Numbered from the stretch's first letter, positions 43,327 through 52,345 are shown. The stretch is 63,324 nucleotides of DNA from Nocardia suismassiliense (GCF_900269665.1 NZ_LT985361.1:6639324-6702647); one strand, 5' to 3'. Translations and numbers: made by a program. Notes: generated by a model not told the origin, from the sequence alone.

Positions 43327-45711
43327 TCATGCGGCGCTCCCGCTCGGCGAATCCGTCCCTCGGGCAGTCGATTCGGTGAATTCGCTGAACCGCTGGTTGG
43401 TGTCGTGAATACCGCTCTCCTTCTCCGAGAGCGTGAACTCCATGTGGAACGGAATGCCGGGGCGCCGATCCTCGCCGATCTTCAACAGGAACTTGCCGGT
43501 GCCCGGCGGCGACGGCCGCAGCTGGCCCGGCTTGAGGGCCTCGCCGGTCAACGCCTGCGGCGCGGACCAGCCGGTCACCATCTGTTCCTCGGCGGAGGTG
43601 AACGGCACGATGCTGTCCAGCCGCTTCACCTCCTCGCCGGGCAACGCGCCGAAGATCTTGGCGCGCGCGCGTTCCAGGAAGCCGAGCGCCTTGGCGATCG
43701 CGGCTTCGGATCCGAGAGCCTGCAAATCCTTGATCGTGTGACTGATCATGATCAGCGAGGTGGCGATGCCACGCTGCAGACGGGTGAGCTCGTCGACGCG
43801 GTCGACCATGAAGTCGCCGAGGCCGAGCACCTGCCACAGCTCGTCCATCACCACCTGGAAGTAGCGCTGCGGCCCGAGGTCCGCGTCGGAGAGCACGTGC
43901 GCGGCCTCGACCGAGGCGAACCCGTCGGCCCAACAGGCCAGCATCACCGCGGCTTTGAGCTTTTTGTCGCCGGTAGGGATGTGCGAGACGTCAATACAGA
44001 CCGCGACCGCGCTGGTGTCGATCGGCACCGAGGTCTGCCCGTTGAAGATGGCGCCGAACGGGCCCTGGGTGAGCGCGCGCAACGAGCGACGCAGGTTCTT
44101 GATCGCGTTCTGATACTCGTTGGGGTCGTCGGCGCCCGCGTCGAGCATCAATTCCTCACCGCCCGCGACGATCACCTCGAGCAGGTGCTCCATGATCGGC
44201 GGCTGGTCCGGGGTGTAGCCACTGCCCGGCTGGTAGAGGATGCGCAGCGCGGTGGCGATGAGCGTCTCCTCGAAGTCGCGCACCCTGGCGCCGCGGACCA
44301 GTTCGACCAGACCCGCGATGAGGGTCACCTGGCGCGCCCGCAGGTCTTGCAACACCTGAATCTGCAAGGCGGGGTGGTCGTCCAGGCGCGGCACCACCGC
44401 GCCCAGCACGCCCGCGGCGAGCGGGTTGAGCTTGCCGTGGCCGTAACCGAGATCGATCACCTGGCCGCCGACCAGCTCCACCATCTTGCGATAGTCCGGC
44501 TTGACGTCGGCCAGGATCAGCGGCGTGATGCCCTGGGCGATACCGCCGAGCACGATCCGGCGCACCAGCGACGACTTACCGAAGCCGTTGAGACCCAGCA
44601 CGAAAAGGCTCGGCGCGGTGATGAAGCTACCGCGCATGAACCAGTTCATCGGGTCGAAGCAGACCGGGGCACCAGTATGCAGGTGCGAGCCGAGCGGGGT
44701 GCCGATCAGCGGCGCACCGGCGCCGACCGACCACGGCCACAGGCCGGCGACCTGCGCGGTGGTGGCCCGGTATTCGACCGGGCGGCCGACCACGTTCATC
44801 CGGCCGCCACCCTCACCCGCGTAGCCGCGATCGGTGAGCTGGGCGGTGCTGCGGTCGAATCCGTCCTCGAAGACCTGTTCGGCGCGGGCGGCGTAATTGC
44901 GGCGACGGATGTCGTCGGTGCGAATCCGGAACTGCGCGAAGGCCGCCCGCAGGCCGGTCTGCTCGCGGACGATCATCTCCAGCTTGGCGCGGGTCTGCTC
45001 GTCGAGCAGCGGCGGGCCGGAGTTCTTGCGCCGGTCGGCCTTGGCCTTGGCGCGCAGCGCCGCCTTGTCCATCACCGGCGTGCCCATGGCCCGGTCCGCG
45101 GTGTAGTCGGTCTTGGTGGGGCGCTGCGGGTTACGCGCGGCCCGCGAGCCGTTGCGGTCTCGCACACCGCGCTCGGGCTTGCCGTTGCGCGCGGCCTTCT
45201 GCGCGCGCGGATCCGCCTGCTGGCCGCGCTGCTCCGAACGCGCCGGACGGTCGCCGCGCGCGGTCGCACCGTCGCGGGTACGTGCAGGTCGCTCGGGCGC
45301 ACCGTCGCGAGCGCGCGCAGACCTGGCCGCGTCGCCGCGGGCCCGGTCCGAACTGCGCTCGCCCCTGCCGGTTTCGGCCCGCGTCCGATCGCCGTCGGGC
45401 CGTGGCCGATCACCGTCGGCGCGCACGCGATCACCGTCGGCGCGCACGCGATCGCCGCCGGCGCGCGACCGATCAGAACGCGACCCGTCCGCGTGGGCGC
45501 TCTCGGCCCGCGCCCGACGCTCGGCCGCCGCCCTGGCGCGCTCGCGCTCGGACTTCTCGTCGAGTCCCGATCGGTCGTCGCTCACCCGCGCCGCGCCCCT
45601 GCCGAATCGCCGTGGCCGGTCCGGCATCTCCTCGATGCCGGAGCGTTCCCGCACGCCGGGACGGCGCCTGCGCTCGGCCGGTGGGCGCTCGCCCCACTCG
45701 TCACGTGCCAT
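43327..45711 (-). CDS. VirB4-like secretion ATPase with long Arg-rich N-terminal extension
   Basis: 794 residues. Residues 1-205 are highly charged and disordered, with tandem copies of DRVRADG (about 87-108). The ATPase follows: Walker A GLNGFGKS (373-380), LADVKPDYRKMVELVGG, Walker B YFQVVMDELWQV, then TSLIMISHTIKDLQALG. These are the marks of VirB4/TraC-type ATPases that power assembly and transport in type IV secretion. The stop lies 8 bp downstream of the SCO6880-like gene's end in order, so the two are co-transcribed. The basic tail could bind nucleic acid or the membrane; its repeat number may vary. Confidence 0.92.
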   Translation of the reverse strand: MARDEWGERPPAERRRRPGVRERSGIEEMPDRPRRFGRGAARVSDDRSGLDEKSERERARAAAERRARAESAHADGSRSDRSRAGGDRVRADGDRVRADGDRPRPDGDRTRAETGRGERSSDRARGDAARSARARDGAPERPARTRDGATARGDRPARSEQRGQQADPRAQKAARNGKPERGVRDRNGSRAARNPQRPTKTDYTADRAMGTPVMDKAALRAKAKADRRKNSGPPLLDEQTRAKLEMIVREQTGLRAAFAQFRIRTDDIRRRNYAARAEQVFEDGFDRSTAQLTDRGYAGEGGGRMNVVGRPVEYRATTAQVAGLWPWSVGAGAPLIGTPLGSHLHTGAPVCFDPMNWFMRGSFITAPSLFVLGLNGFGKSSLVRRIVLGGIAQGITPLILADVKPDYRKMVELVGGQVIDLGYGHGKLNPLAAGVLGAVVPRLDDHPALQIQVLQDLRARQVTLIAGLVELVRGARVRDFEETLIATALRILYQPGSGYTPDQPPIMEHLLEVIVAGGEELMLDAGADDPNEYQNAIKNLRRSLRALTQGPFGAIFNGQTSVPIDTSAVAVCIDVSHIPTGDKKLKAAVMLACWADGFASVEAAHVLSDADLGPQRYFQVVMDELWQVLGLGDFMVDRVDELTRLQRGIATSLIMISHTIKDLQALGSEAAIAKALGFLERARAKIFGALPGEEVKRLDSIVPFTSAEEQMVTGWSAPQALTGEALKPGQLRPSPPGTGKFLLKIGEDRRPGIPFHMEFTLSEKESGIHDTNQRFSEFTESTARGTDSPSGSAA

Positions 45712-45718
45712 GAATCGA

Positions 45719-47215
45719 TCACCCCGCCAGTGCCTTCGGAATAGTCGCGTGCTCCGGCAGGATCACCCCGCAACCGAGCGAGGCCGCGAAGGCCGCCGCC
45801 TGGTAGCGGTAGCACCGCCGGATCTTCAACCGCGCCTGCGTCGACAGGTCGCGCGTGATGGCTTCGATACGCGGCAGATCGCCGCGCAGGGGCTCGGTGA
45901 TGGTCACCAACGCCCCGAAGCGGGTCACACCGTGACCCCGGGCTTGCTCCTCACGGGCTTGCTGGGTGGCGCCCACCCGCAGGGTCGCGGCCGCGGAGAC
46001 CACGCCCCGCTCGCTCTGCTGGGCCACCAGCGCGTTCTTGAAATCGTCGTCGACGATCTCGGCGGCGTCGGCGGCCGAGTGCGGCCGGTACACGATCGCG
46101 ATGCGCTTGCGTGGCACTTCGGGATTGGGCGCGAGCAGCCGTTGCAGCACCCGCTCGTCCACCGCGCCCTCCGGCGCCGCGTCCATCTCCCAGGTGACCG
46201 AGCGGCCACCGTCGTGCACCAGGTGGTCCCACTTCTCGTCGTGCGAAACCGGGCCCGCGTCAGCCCAATCCAGGCCGTGGCCGTCGGGTTCGCTTGCGGC
46301 GACTTCCAAGTCGGCCTGCGAGGCCGGGTCGTAGCTGCGCCGGATGAACGAGATCACCTCGTCGGCCGACATCGGCTGGGCACGCACGCCCGCCTCGGCG
46401 AGCGCCGCGCAGATGCCGGGCAGGCGACGGCCGATCTCGACCGCCTCCTCGGCGGGGGTCTTGCGGCGCTCGGCGGTGGTGGCCTTGAAGGTGATCGCCA
46501 CCCGGGGCAGCAGCTGCACCCGCTCCTGCGGCAGCTCGGTGGCGAGCTCGTACATCACCTGCTGCGCCAGCTCGGGCGCGTCCGGCCGGGTGATGGTGGA
46601 AACCTCGGTGAGCAAACGGTTTCCGGTCTCCGGCACGGTGTCGATGACCGGCACCACCGCGACGATGTCGCTGGTCTGGCCGACCGAGGCGAGGAAGGTG
46701 CCCCACGCCGACACCCAGCGGTCGATCACCGGCTGGTCGACCGCCTCGTGGCCTTGCGGCCAGGCCCGCAGCACCACCGTGTACTGAGCGAACTGCGGCA
46801 GGTGGATCATGCCGAAGCTGTAACCGCCCGCGTCGATGCCCTCGTACAGCTTCGACGGCGCGAGCAGACCCGGCAATCGGGTGACGCCGCCGGGGATCCG
46901 GGAGAACCGGCCACCCCGGTACACGTGCTCGCCGCGCTTGCGCGAGCGCATCCAGTTGAACATCATCAATCCCGTCTCGTAGCCCGAGCGGCCCCCCGTC
47001 CGCCACACCAGTGGAACCATCACCACGACGCCGGTGACGCCGACGATCAGACCCCATTTGAAGCCGCCGACCATCGCGGTGATCAGTGCCGTGATCACCA
47101 CCACGAAGCCGATCACGGTCTCTTCCCAGCGCAGTCCGAAAAGGCCTGCGCTGCGGGGCTTCTGCCACAGCCCGTACGAGCGACGCTCGTAGGTATCGTT
47201 CGTCGTCATCGTCAT
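45719..47215 (-). CDS. SCO6880 family T4SS-associated membrane protein
   Basis: 498 residues from the ATG at 47215, overlapping the upstream stop by ATGA. RRSYGLWQKPRSAGLFGLRWEET precedes two membrane helices (VIGFVVVITALITAMVGGF and WGLIVGVTGVVVMVPLVW). A large soluble part follows (YEGIDAGGYSFGMIHLPQFAQYTVVL, LPRVAITFKATTAERRKTP, CYRYQAAAFAASLGCGVILP). SCO6880-type proteins occur with VirB4-like ATPases in actinobacteria. They combine a PrgI-like membrane part with a domain resembling the N-terminal half of VirB4. With the ATPase encoded next, it probably forms a split VirB3/VirB4-type unit. Confidence 0.88.
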   Translation of the reverse strand: MTMTTNDTYERRSYGLWQKPRSAGLFGLRWEETVIGFVVVITALITAMVGGFKWGLIVGVTGVVVMVPLVWRTGGRSGYETGLMMFNWMRSRKRGEHVYRGGRFSRIPGGVTRLPGLLAPSKLYEGIDAGGYSFGMIHLPQFAQYTVVLRAWPQGHEAVDQPVIDRWVSAWGTFLASVGQTSDIVAVVPVIDTVPETGNRLLTEVSTITRPDAPELAQQVMYELATELPQERVQLLPRVAITFKATTAERRKTPAEEAVEIGRRLPGICAALAEAGVRAQPMSADEVISFIRRSYDPASQADLEVAASEPDGHGLDWADAGPVSHDEKWDHLVHDGGRSVTWEMDAAPEGAVDERVLQRLLAPNPEVPRKRIAIVYRPHSAADAAEIVDDDFKNALVAQQSERGVVSAAATLRVGATQQAREEQARGHGVTRFGALVTITEPLRGDLPRIEAITRDLSTQARLKIRRCYRYQAAAFAASLGCGVILPEHATIPKALAG

Positions 47216-48684
47216 CGCGGAATGGTGCTCCTCCCGAGGTCGGGCGATCGATTCGCCCAACGGTCACCGGCCACATCACCCATTGCCTGATCCGCACGGT
47301 TCAGGCTGCTCGTCGCGGCGCGGGCCGCGCCGATCCGGCCCGCCGCACGTGTAGCACCGGACGGTACTCCCGCCGCGCCGCCGGGCCCGGAGGCGCGCGG
47401 TGCCGCACCGCCGGCCGGGCCACCACCACCGCGTGGCGGGGTCGGGCGTGGTGCGCCGCTGCCGCGTCCGCCCGCGCCACCCGGCGGGCGCGGACCGGTG
47501 CCGCTGCCGCCGACGTAGCCCGGTGTGCCCGAGGCCGCAGTGCCTTTGACGCCAACAGCTTTGGTGCCCATGGCGCCAAGTGCCCCGGCGGCGAGCAGGG
47601 TGCCGCCGGTCGCGGTGAGACCGGAGCCGCCGCTGCCGACGATCGCGACCGCGGGCGTGACCAATCGCATCAGCGCGGGCAGCACGAACGCGACGCTGCA
47701 GAGCAGCACGATGGCGACCAGCATGCGTTGCGCCTGTTCACCATCCGGCAGATTGTTCACCGGGGTCATCGAATCCACATGTCCCGCAGTGGTGAACGCG
47801 ATCATGTAGACGATCGCGGCCACCGGTTTGTACAGCATGAAAGCGATGATCCAGCCGATCAGCTTCTGGTAGGACTGTTTTCCGACATTCATCCCGGACG
47901 CGGCCGCCGCCAGCGGCAGTACACCGGCCGCGATGATCAGCAGCCCCTGCCGCACGATGGCGAGCACGATCTGCGCGAGCGCGCCGAGCAGGCCGACGAC
48001 CGCGATGATCAGCACCAAGCCCGGCGAGAAGGCCTGGAGCTTACTGGTTTTCACCATCAGCTCGGCCAGGTCCTTGGCGTTGCCGTTGGTGGAGTCGTTG
48101 ATGATCCACTCGGAGAAGCGATCCGAGGCCTGGGTGCCCGCGACGATCACCGCGCCGAGCATCCAGGAGCTGAACACCACTCTGGCGAACATGCGGAACG
48201 ATTCGGCGGCCTCGTTCATCGTGGCCCCGCGTCTCGCCTCGGCCAGGCGGGCGCCGGACAGGATCACCGAGGCTATCAAGAGCAATATCCGGGCTTGATA
48301 GGTGTAGTCGTTGATCTTCGTGAACAACGAACCCGAGTCGCTGGCCGCCTCGTTGGGCACCTTCATCCAGAAGGTCAGCGCCAGAATGATGGCCTCGCCG
48401 AGGCCCTTCATCAGCGAGTCGACCACCTTGCCGAAGGTCGAGTCCCACGCCTTGTCCTTGACGGCGGTGGCCGCCTGACCCGGATGCGAGGCGGCGTTGC
48501 CCGCCTTGCACGCGGCGGAGGCGGCGTCGCCCAGCGAGATACCGGGCAGGCCGACATTGTCGAGCGTGTCGTGGATCTCGTTGCACGTCTCGTCGAAGCC
48601 GTACTGCTGTCCGTAGGCCACGGTCGGCGTCGCCATCATCACCGTGAAGATGACCGCGAAGATCGTGAGTATCCGCCTCACCAT
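47212..48684 (-). CDS. VirB6/TrbL-like polytopic membrane protein with signal peptide
   Basis: 490 residues from the ATG at 48684 (GAGGGG 8 bases upstream). A signal peptide (ILTIFAVIFTVMMATPTVAYG) is followed by an outer segment with three cysteines, then six or so membrane helices between about 120 and 375 (ILLLIASVILSGARLAEARRG, VVFSSWMLGAVIVAG, LVLIIAVVGLLGALAQIVLA, LIGWIIAFMLYKPVAAIVYMIAF, MLVAIVLLCSVAFVLPALMRL). The last 120 residues are a Gly/Pro/Arg-rich tail. Topology matches VirB6/TrbL channel components. It is coupled to the next gene by an ATGA overlap. Confidence 0.85.
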   Translation of the reverse strand: MVRRILTIFAVIFTVMMATPTVAYGQQYGFDETCNEIHDTLDNVGLPGISLGDAASAACKAGNAASHPGQAATAVKDKAWDSTFGKVVDSLMKGLGEAIILALTFWMKVPNEAASDSGSLFTKINDYTYQARILLLIASVILSGARLAEARRGATMNEAAESFRMFARVVFSSWMLGAVIVAGTQASDRFSEWIINDSTNGNAKDLAELMVKTSKLQAFSPGLVLIIAVVGLLGALAQIVLAIVRQGLLIIAAGVLPLAAAASGMNVGKQSYQKLIGWIIAFMLYKPVAAIVYMIAFTTAGHVDSMTPVNNLPDGEQAQRMLVAIVLLCSVAFVLPALMRLVTPAVAIVGSGGSGLTATGGTLLAAGALGAMGTKAVGVKGTAASGTPGYVGGSGTGPRPPGGAGGRGSGAPRPTPPRGGGGPAGGAAPRASGPGGAAGVPSGATRAAGRIGAARAATSSLNRADQAMGDVAGDRWANRSPDLGRSTIPR

Positions 48685-48749
48685 TGTGTGCACCCCTCGC
48701 TGCTCCGCAGGACGGCCATCAATTTGTCGTCGAGCCTTTCCGATCGTGC

Positions 48750-49568
48750 TCACCATTTCGTCCACCCACCCAGCGATTCGATGTACTCGGTTTGTGCGGA
48801 GTTGGACGTCGAGGGCTTGAGTCGCCAGTCACCGGCATCCCAGACCATGACCAGGCGGATCGCCGCCCATAACTGTTTGCCGTCGACCACCGGCCCGCGC
48901 GAGGCGAGCCGGACGATGGCCAGGTCGTCGGCGTAGTCATCGACCTTGAACGCGTCCGAGGCGATGAAGTATTTGGTGACCCGCTCGGGCTGCTGTTCGG
49001 GCAGCCGGTCACTGGCGAGCGCCTTGTCGTACGCGGCGATCTGCTGGGCGGAGACGCGCACCTGGGTGACGTACAGATCGCGATCGGCCGGACGGGCGTT
49101 GAGCCGGTAGGTGATCTGCGCCGCGGCCAGCACCGCGCCCTGCGGCGTGTGCGAATAGCCAACGGCCAGACCGTCTTCGATCCGGGTGGGGCCGTCCGAG
49201 GTGGAGAACGGCACGGAGGCGCCGTACACCCGCTGCCAGCCGCGCGGTCCGGTGGTGCCCTCGGGCGCCTGGGTCAGCCAGTCACTGTCGGACGGTTTGC
49301 GCTGCCGCGTGGGGTCCTGCGGAAGTGGTTGCCCGGCAGGGTTGTTCGGCACGTCGACGCGCCTGCCGAGGATGTCGACCTCGGGGGCGGCGAAGCCGGT
49401 GCCGCCCGCGGTCTCGGCGGGCGCGGGGGTGCTCCCCGCTGCGCTGCCGCCGTCGTCGCGGCTGATGTAGACGACGATTCCCGCGATCACGATGAGCGCC
49501 AGCACGGCTGCGGACGCGACGGCACCGAAGGAGACGCGATCGCGCGCGTAAGACTCCTTCTCTGTCAC
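48750..49568 (-). CDS. Membrane-anchored accessory protein, paralogue of the adjacent lipoprotein
   Basis: 272 residues from a GTG overlapping the upstream stop (GTGA). One N-terminal anchor (ASAAVLALIVIAGIVVYI), a linker, then an outer domain: GWQRVYGASVPFSTSDGPTRIEDG, GYSHTPQGAVLAAAQITYRL, and the end VMVWDAGDWRLKP. The same pattern, W-x-GxxxPxxxxxGP-DG-A-G-HxPxGA-AA, occurs in the protein encoded just upstream, so they are duplicates with different membrane attachment. Such domains appear in actinobacterial T4SS loci and probably build the outer scaffold. Confidence 0.8.
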   Translation of the reverse strand: MTEKESYARDRVSFGAVASAAVLALIVIAGIVVYISRDDGGSAAGSTPAPAETAGGTGFAAPEVDILGRRVDVPNNPAGQPLPQDPTRQRKPSDSDWLTQAPEGTTGPRGWQRVYGASVPFSTSDGPTRIEDGLAVGYSHTPQGAVLAAAQITYRLNARPADRDLYVTQVRVSAQQIAAYDKALASDRLPEQQPERVTKYFIASDAFKVDDYADDLAIVRLASRGPVVDGKQLWAAIRLVMVWDAGDWRLKPSTSNSAQTEYIESLGGWTKW

Positions 49569-50176
49569 TGTGGTGCCTCCAATTTCACTGTGCCATCAGG
49601 TATTACATCGATCGAGTCGATCGGTCTAGCGGTCGAGCCCGGGTCGGGCAGGCGTAACAACCAGTCCTGGCCGACCCATTCGACGGTGGTGTGGTTCACG
49701 GCTTTCGATCGGTCGGAGTACTCGGTGTGCACGTCGACGGTGCTGCGCTGATCGGTGTACCCGGTGATCCGGTAGCCGAGCACCCGCGGCGCGTAGTCGG
49801 GGGCGGCGGGCCCGGTGATGGACAGCTGGATCCGGTTGATCGCCCACTCGTCCTTCGCCGGTCCCGGAACTACTTCCCGCGCAGCGACTTTCGCCCACTG
49901 ACTGTCGGCGGCCACGGCCAGCCGCACCGCGTGGTGGATCGCGGCGACGCCCGCGCCGCGTGGCGAATGTTCGAAACCCGTTGCGGCGCCGTCGGCCACC
50001 GACTTCGGGCCCTGCTCGGTGTGCGGCAGCGGCACGCCCTGGAACGGCTGCCACCGCACGCCGGTCGGCGCCGCCGACAGATCCGGCCCGGCCGGCTCGT
50101 CGCTGCCGCCGCAACCGGCCGCCGCGATCAGCAAGACCGCGCCTGCCGCCCCCACGGTCCCCCTGCGCCTGTTCAT
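49565..50176 (-). CDS. Lipoprotein of the T4SS-like operon
   Basis: 203 residues from the ATG at 50176, overlapping the upstream stop by ATGA. The N-terminus NRRRGTVGAAGAVLLIAAAGCGG is a lipoprotein signal with the modifiable Cys at about 22. The outer domain has VRWQPFQGVPLPHTEQGPKSVADG, GFEHSPRGAGVAAIHHAVRL and WVGQDWLLRLPDPG, homologous by eye to the next gene's product. It probably sits on the outer face of the membrane as part of the channel scaffold. The early frame upstream of 50176 overlaps another gene and is not coding. Confidence 0.82.
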   Translation of the reverse strand: MNRRRGTVGAAGAVLLIAAAGCGGSDEPAGPDLSAAPTGVRWQPFQGVPLPHTEQGPKSVADGAATGFEHSPRGAGVAAIHHAVRLAVAADSQWAKVAAREVVPGPAKDEWAINRIQLSITGPAAPDYAPRVLGYRITGYTDQRSTVDVHTEYSDRSKAVNHTTVEWVGQDWLLRLPDPGSTARPIDSIDVIPDGTVKLEAPQ

Positions 50177-50457
50177 GTCGGTAGGAACGCCAGCGCGATC
50201 CCCGACGCTGTGCTCGCCACTATCGCCCCGAGCAGGCTCATCAGCACCCCATGCGAGGCGTCGTTCATCGCGAGGTCGTCGCGGAAGGCCAACCACAGCT
50301 TGCCTGCGGACACGATCATCCACGCCAGACACACCAGCAGCACGAACCACAGCAGCCAATTGATCAGCTGCATCAGCGGTTGCAGGACCTCGGAGGGCAT
50401 CTGTTTGTAGGCCAGCAGCTCGGCTGCCGACGCGCGCACGGTAGATATTCCGGACAT
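50173..50457 (-). CDS. Small two-helix membrane protein (pilin/VirB2-like candidate)
   Basis: 94 residues from the ATG at 50457, which shares one base with the upstream stop (TGATG). Two membrane helices: LINWLLWFVLLVCLAWMIVSAGK and GVLMSLLGAIVASTASGIALAF, joined by a short charged loop (LAFRDDLAMNDAS). Size and topology match VirB2-like small subunits and other mini membrane proteins of T4SS loci. No cleaved signal peptide is apparent. Its near neighbour is another protein of the same design. Confidence 0.78.
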   Translation of the reverse strand: MSGISTVRASAAELLAYKQMPSEVLQPLMQLINWLLWFVLLVCLAWMIVSAGKLWLAFRDDLAMNDASHGVLMSLLGAIVASTASGIALAFLPT

Positions 50458-50753
50458 CAGGTTCCAATAACGGCGTTCATGATGGTGCCGGCGCTGGTCG
50501 CGACGACGCCGCCGATCATGGCGCCGGCCACCATCTTCGGCGATTCGAGCCCGCCGCCGGTCCACTTCTCCCACGCGAACTTGCCGCCCGCGTAGATGAT
50601 GCCGGTGATACCGGACAACAGCACGAACCAGGTGAGATAACGCACCAGCTGCAGGATCTTCTCCGATCCGGGGGGCGCCTCGGGCGTCGGGTTACCGACC
50701 TGCGCGAGTACGGTGCCGTACGTGTCCTGCACGGCGAGGAGAATCATGCTCAT
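50457..50753 (-). CDS. Small two-helix membrane protein (pilin/VirB2-like candidate)
   Basis: 98 residues from the ATG at 50753 (AAAGG 7 bases upstream). A polar N-terminus (QDTYGTVLAQVGNPTPEAPPG) is followed by two helices: LVRYLTWFVLLSGITGIIYAGGK and MVAGAMIGGVVATSAGTIMNAVIG, with a loop FAWEKWTGGGLESPK. The pattern W-F-V-L-L...AGGK matches the next protein (WFVLLVCLAWMIVSAGK), so the two are probably duplicates. They may form a pilus-like or membrane-ring part of the machine. Confidence 0.78.
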   Translation of the reverse strand: MSMILLAVQDTYGTVLAQVGNPTPEAPPGSEKILQLVRYLTWFVLLSGITGIIYAGGKFAWEKWTGGGLESPKMVAGAMIGGVVATSAGTIMNAVIGT

Positions 50754-50804
50754 CGGGTGCCTTTCTCGAAAGTAGTGGGGTAGTCGCCGATTCGATGCGT
50801 ACGT

Positions 50805-51470
50805 TCACTGATCGGGTGGCTTTCTGGCCCGGTCGTGCGCCGGATCGTCGAGTGCTGCCTCCTCCAGTGCCGTTCGAGCCGCCGCGACGATGTCGGCGCC
50901 CAGCTCCCGGACATCGAGCGGCACCTCCTCCAGCGGGTCGATCTTGCGTTTCTTCGGTGGCAGTGGGTCACCGGGTGCCCACACCGGCAGCTTCTCCGGT
51001 TCCACCAGCGTCCATTCCTCATACCACGGGACCTGCCACAGCTGACCGGCCAGCGAGCCGACCACGTCGCGGTAGCGGCGGATCTCGGCGGGCAACCGGC
51101 CGGGGCGCGCGGCGACGGTGATCAGCCCGAGCACCTCGCAGGACCCGGCGAAACCCGAATGATGTTGGCGCAGTAGGTCATGCGCGCGGGTGAGGCCCGC
51201 GATGGTCTCTCTGGCCACCAGGACGACGAAGGGGGACTCGCGGTCGAAGACGCCGGGCCAGCGGCGGCCCGAATCCGCCGCTGGCGCAAGCACATGCGCG
51301 AGGCTACTGGCTCCGGCACCGCCGTGCACACCCAGCAGCCAGACCAGCGGGGCCCGGCCCACGCCGGGGACCGGACGGTCCCAGATCGGTGCGCGCCGGG
51401 ACTCCGGCGGGGCGACGACGCCTGCGGGCGCGGATTCGGTGTGACGGCGAAATTTCATGGCGGCGGTCAT
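50805..51470 (-). CDS. P-loop-like protein lacking the Walker A lysine (DUF6668-like)
   Basis: 221 residues from the ATG at 51470, overlapping the upstream stop by ATGA. LVWLLGVHGGAGASSLAHVLA (residues 42-62) has the ParA-like GxHGGAGASS loop, but no Lys where ATP-binding proteins need one. Later segments (FVVLVARETIAGLTRAHDLL, CEVLGLITVAARPGRLP) follow the order of a MinD/ParA fold. Conserved Trp residues at LWQVPWYEEW are notable. The end is acidic and Pro-rich. Its partner upstream shows the same defect, so the pair may form a structural heterodimer. Confidence 0.8.
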   Translation of the reverse strand: MTAAMKFRRHTESAPAGVVAPPESRRAPIWDRPVPGVGRAPLVWLLGVHGGAGASSLAHVLAPAADSGRRWPGVFDRESPFVVLVARETIAGLTRAHDLLRQHHSGFAGSCEVLGLITVAARPGRLPAEIRRYRDVVGSLAGQLWQVPWYEEWTLVEPEKLPVWAPGDPLPPKKRKIDPLEEVPLDVRELGADIVAAARTALEEAALDDPAHDRARKPPDQ

Positions 51471-52345
51471 GATGCCACCCCGGTCAGCAGGCGCCCATAG
51501 GCCCGGCGCGTCTCGGGGGCCAACGACGCGTGGCGGACCAGCTCGCCCCTGGCCAGGTGGGGGTCGTACGGTATTTCCCTGATGTCGCGCACCCAGCCGG
51601 ACAGATGCTCGCGCAAATGCTCGGCAACGCGCGACTCGGTGCCCGGATGTTGGTGTGAGACAACGATTGTGGTGTCGCCGACGATGCCGCCGCCCTGCCC
51701 TTCGGTCGAGTCGCCGAACTGGTCGTCGAGCCATTCCAGGGTCACCCGCAGCCGGTTCGCGGCATCGGCGCGAGCCGGAATGGCAAGCACCAGAGCAACA
51801 TCCGCGTCGTCGAGCAGCGGGCGCAGCTGCCGCCCGGCAATCGGGCTGCCGCCGTCGTAGACCGCGGTGAAACCCGCGTCGTACACCGCCCGCGCCACCG
51901 TGAGGTAGGTCGCCCGTCTGCGCAGCGGCGCGGCGTCGCGCCACAGCAGGCCGATGCCCGAGGTCGCCCGGGACAGGCACTCCTTCAGCGGGGCAGGTTC
52001 GTCGTCGCCGCGGCCGTACAGCCAGGACTGCAGGCTGATCGGGTGTAAGTGCTCGTCCGCGCCGCGCAGCGCGAGGTCGCTGCCCGCCGCGGTCGCGTCC
52101 ACGGCCACCGTCGGGGTGCCCGCCATGCCGAGCTCACCCGCGATGCCCAACGCCGTCGTGGTGGTGCCCGCACCACCGCAGCCGCCGACCACCAGGATGG
52201 GGCGTTGCAAAGGTTGTCCCGCCCCGGAACCGCCGCCCTTGCCGCGCCGCAACCGCACCACCGGAGCCTTGGAGCGCACGGGCCGGCCCGACGGTTCACC
52301 CTGGTCGGGTGCCTCGTCGAGCCAGCGGCTCCAGTCCTCTCCCAT
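51467..52345 (-). CDS. ParA/MinD-like protein with degenerate Walker A
   Basis: 292 residues, AGGAG upstream of the ATG. After a charged N-terminus, PILVVGGCGGAGTTTTALGIA (about 49-69) is a ParA-like loop, but both Lys positions of KGGxGKT are replaced. A VAVDATAAGSDLALRG strand follows, then TAVYDGGSPIAG and DVALVLAIPARADAANRLRV, as in the MinD/ParA fold. In DNA-transfer loci VirC1/ParA-type proteins bring substrate to the channel. Without the Lys, ATP hydrolysis is doubtful. It overlaps the next gene by 4 bases. Confidence 0.83.
   Translation of the reverse strand: MGEDWSRWLDEAPDQGEPSGRPVRSKAPVVRLRRGKGGGSGAGQPLQRPILVVGGCGGAGTTTTALGIAGELGMAGTPTVAVDATAAGSDLALRGADEHLHPISLQSWLYGRGDDEPAPLKECLSRATSGIGLLWRDAAPLRRRATYLTVARAVYDAGFTAVYDGGSPIAGRQLRPLLDDADVALVLAIPARADAANRLRVTLEWLDDQFGDSTEGQGGGIVGDTTIVVSHQHPGTESRVAEHLREHLSGWVRDIREIPYDPHLARGELVRHASLAPETRRAYGRLLTGVAS

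Noticed and set aside
43405..47290. Very long plus-strand open frames (700-800 codons) opposite the VirB4-like and SCO6880-like genes
   Set aside because: They are Arg/Gly/His-rich, match no family and are the expected antisense by-product of high-GC coding DNA. The minus-strand genes have clear motifs and coupled starts.
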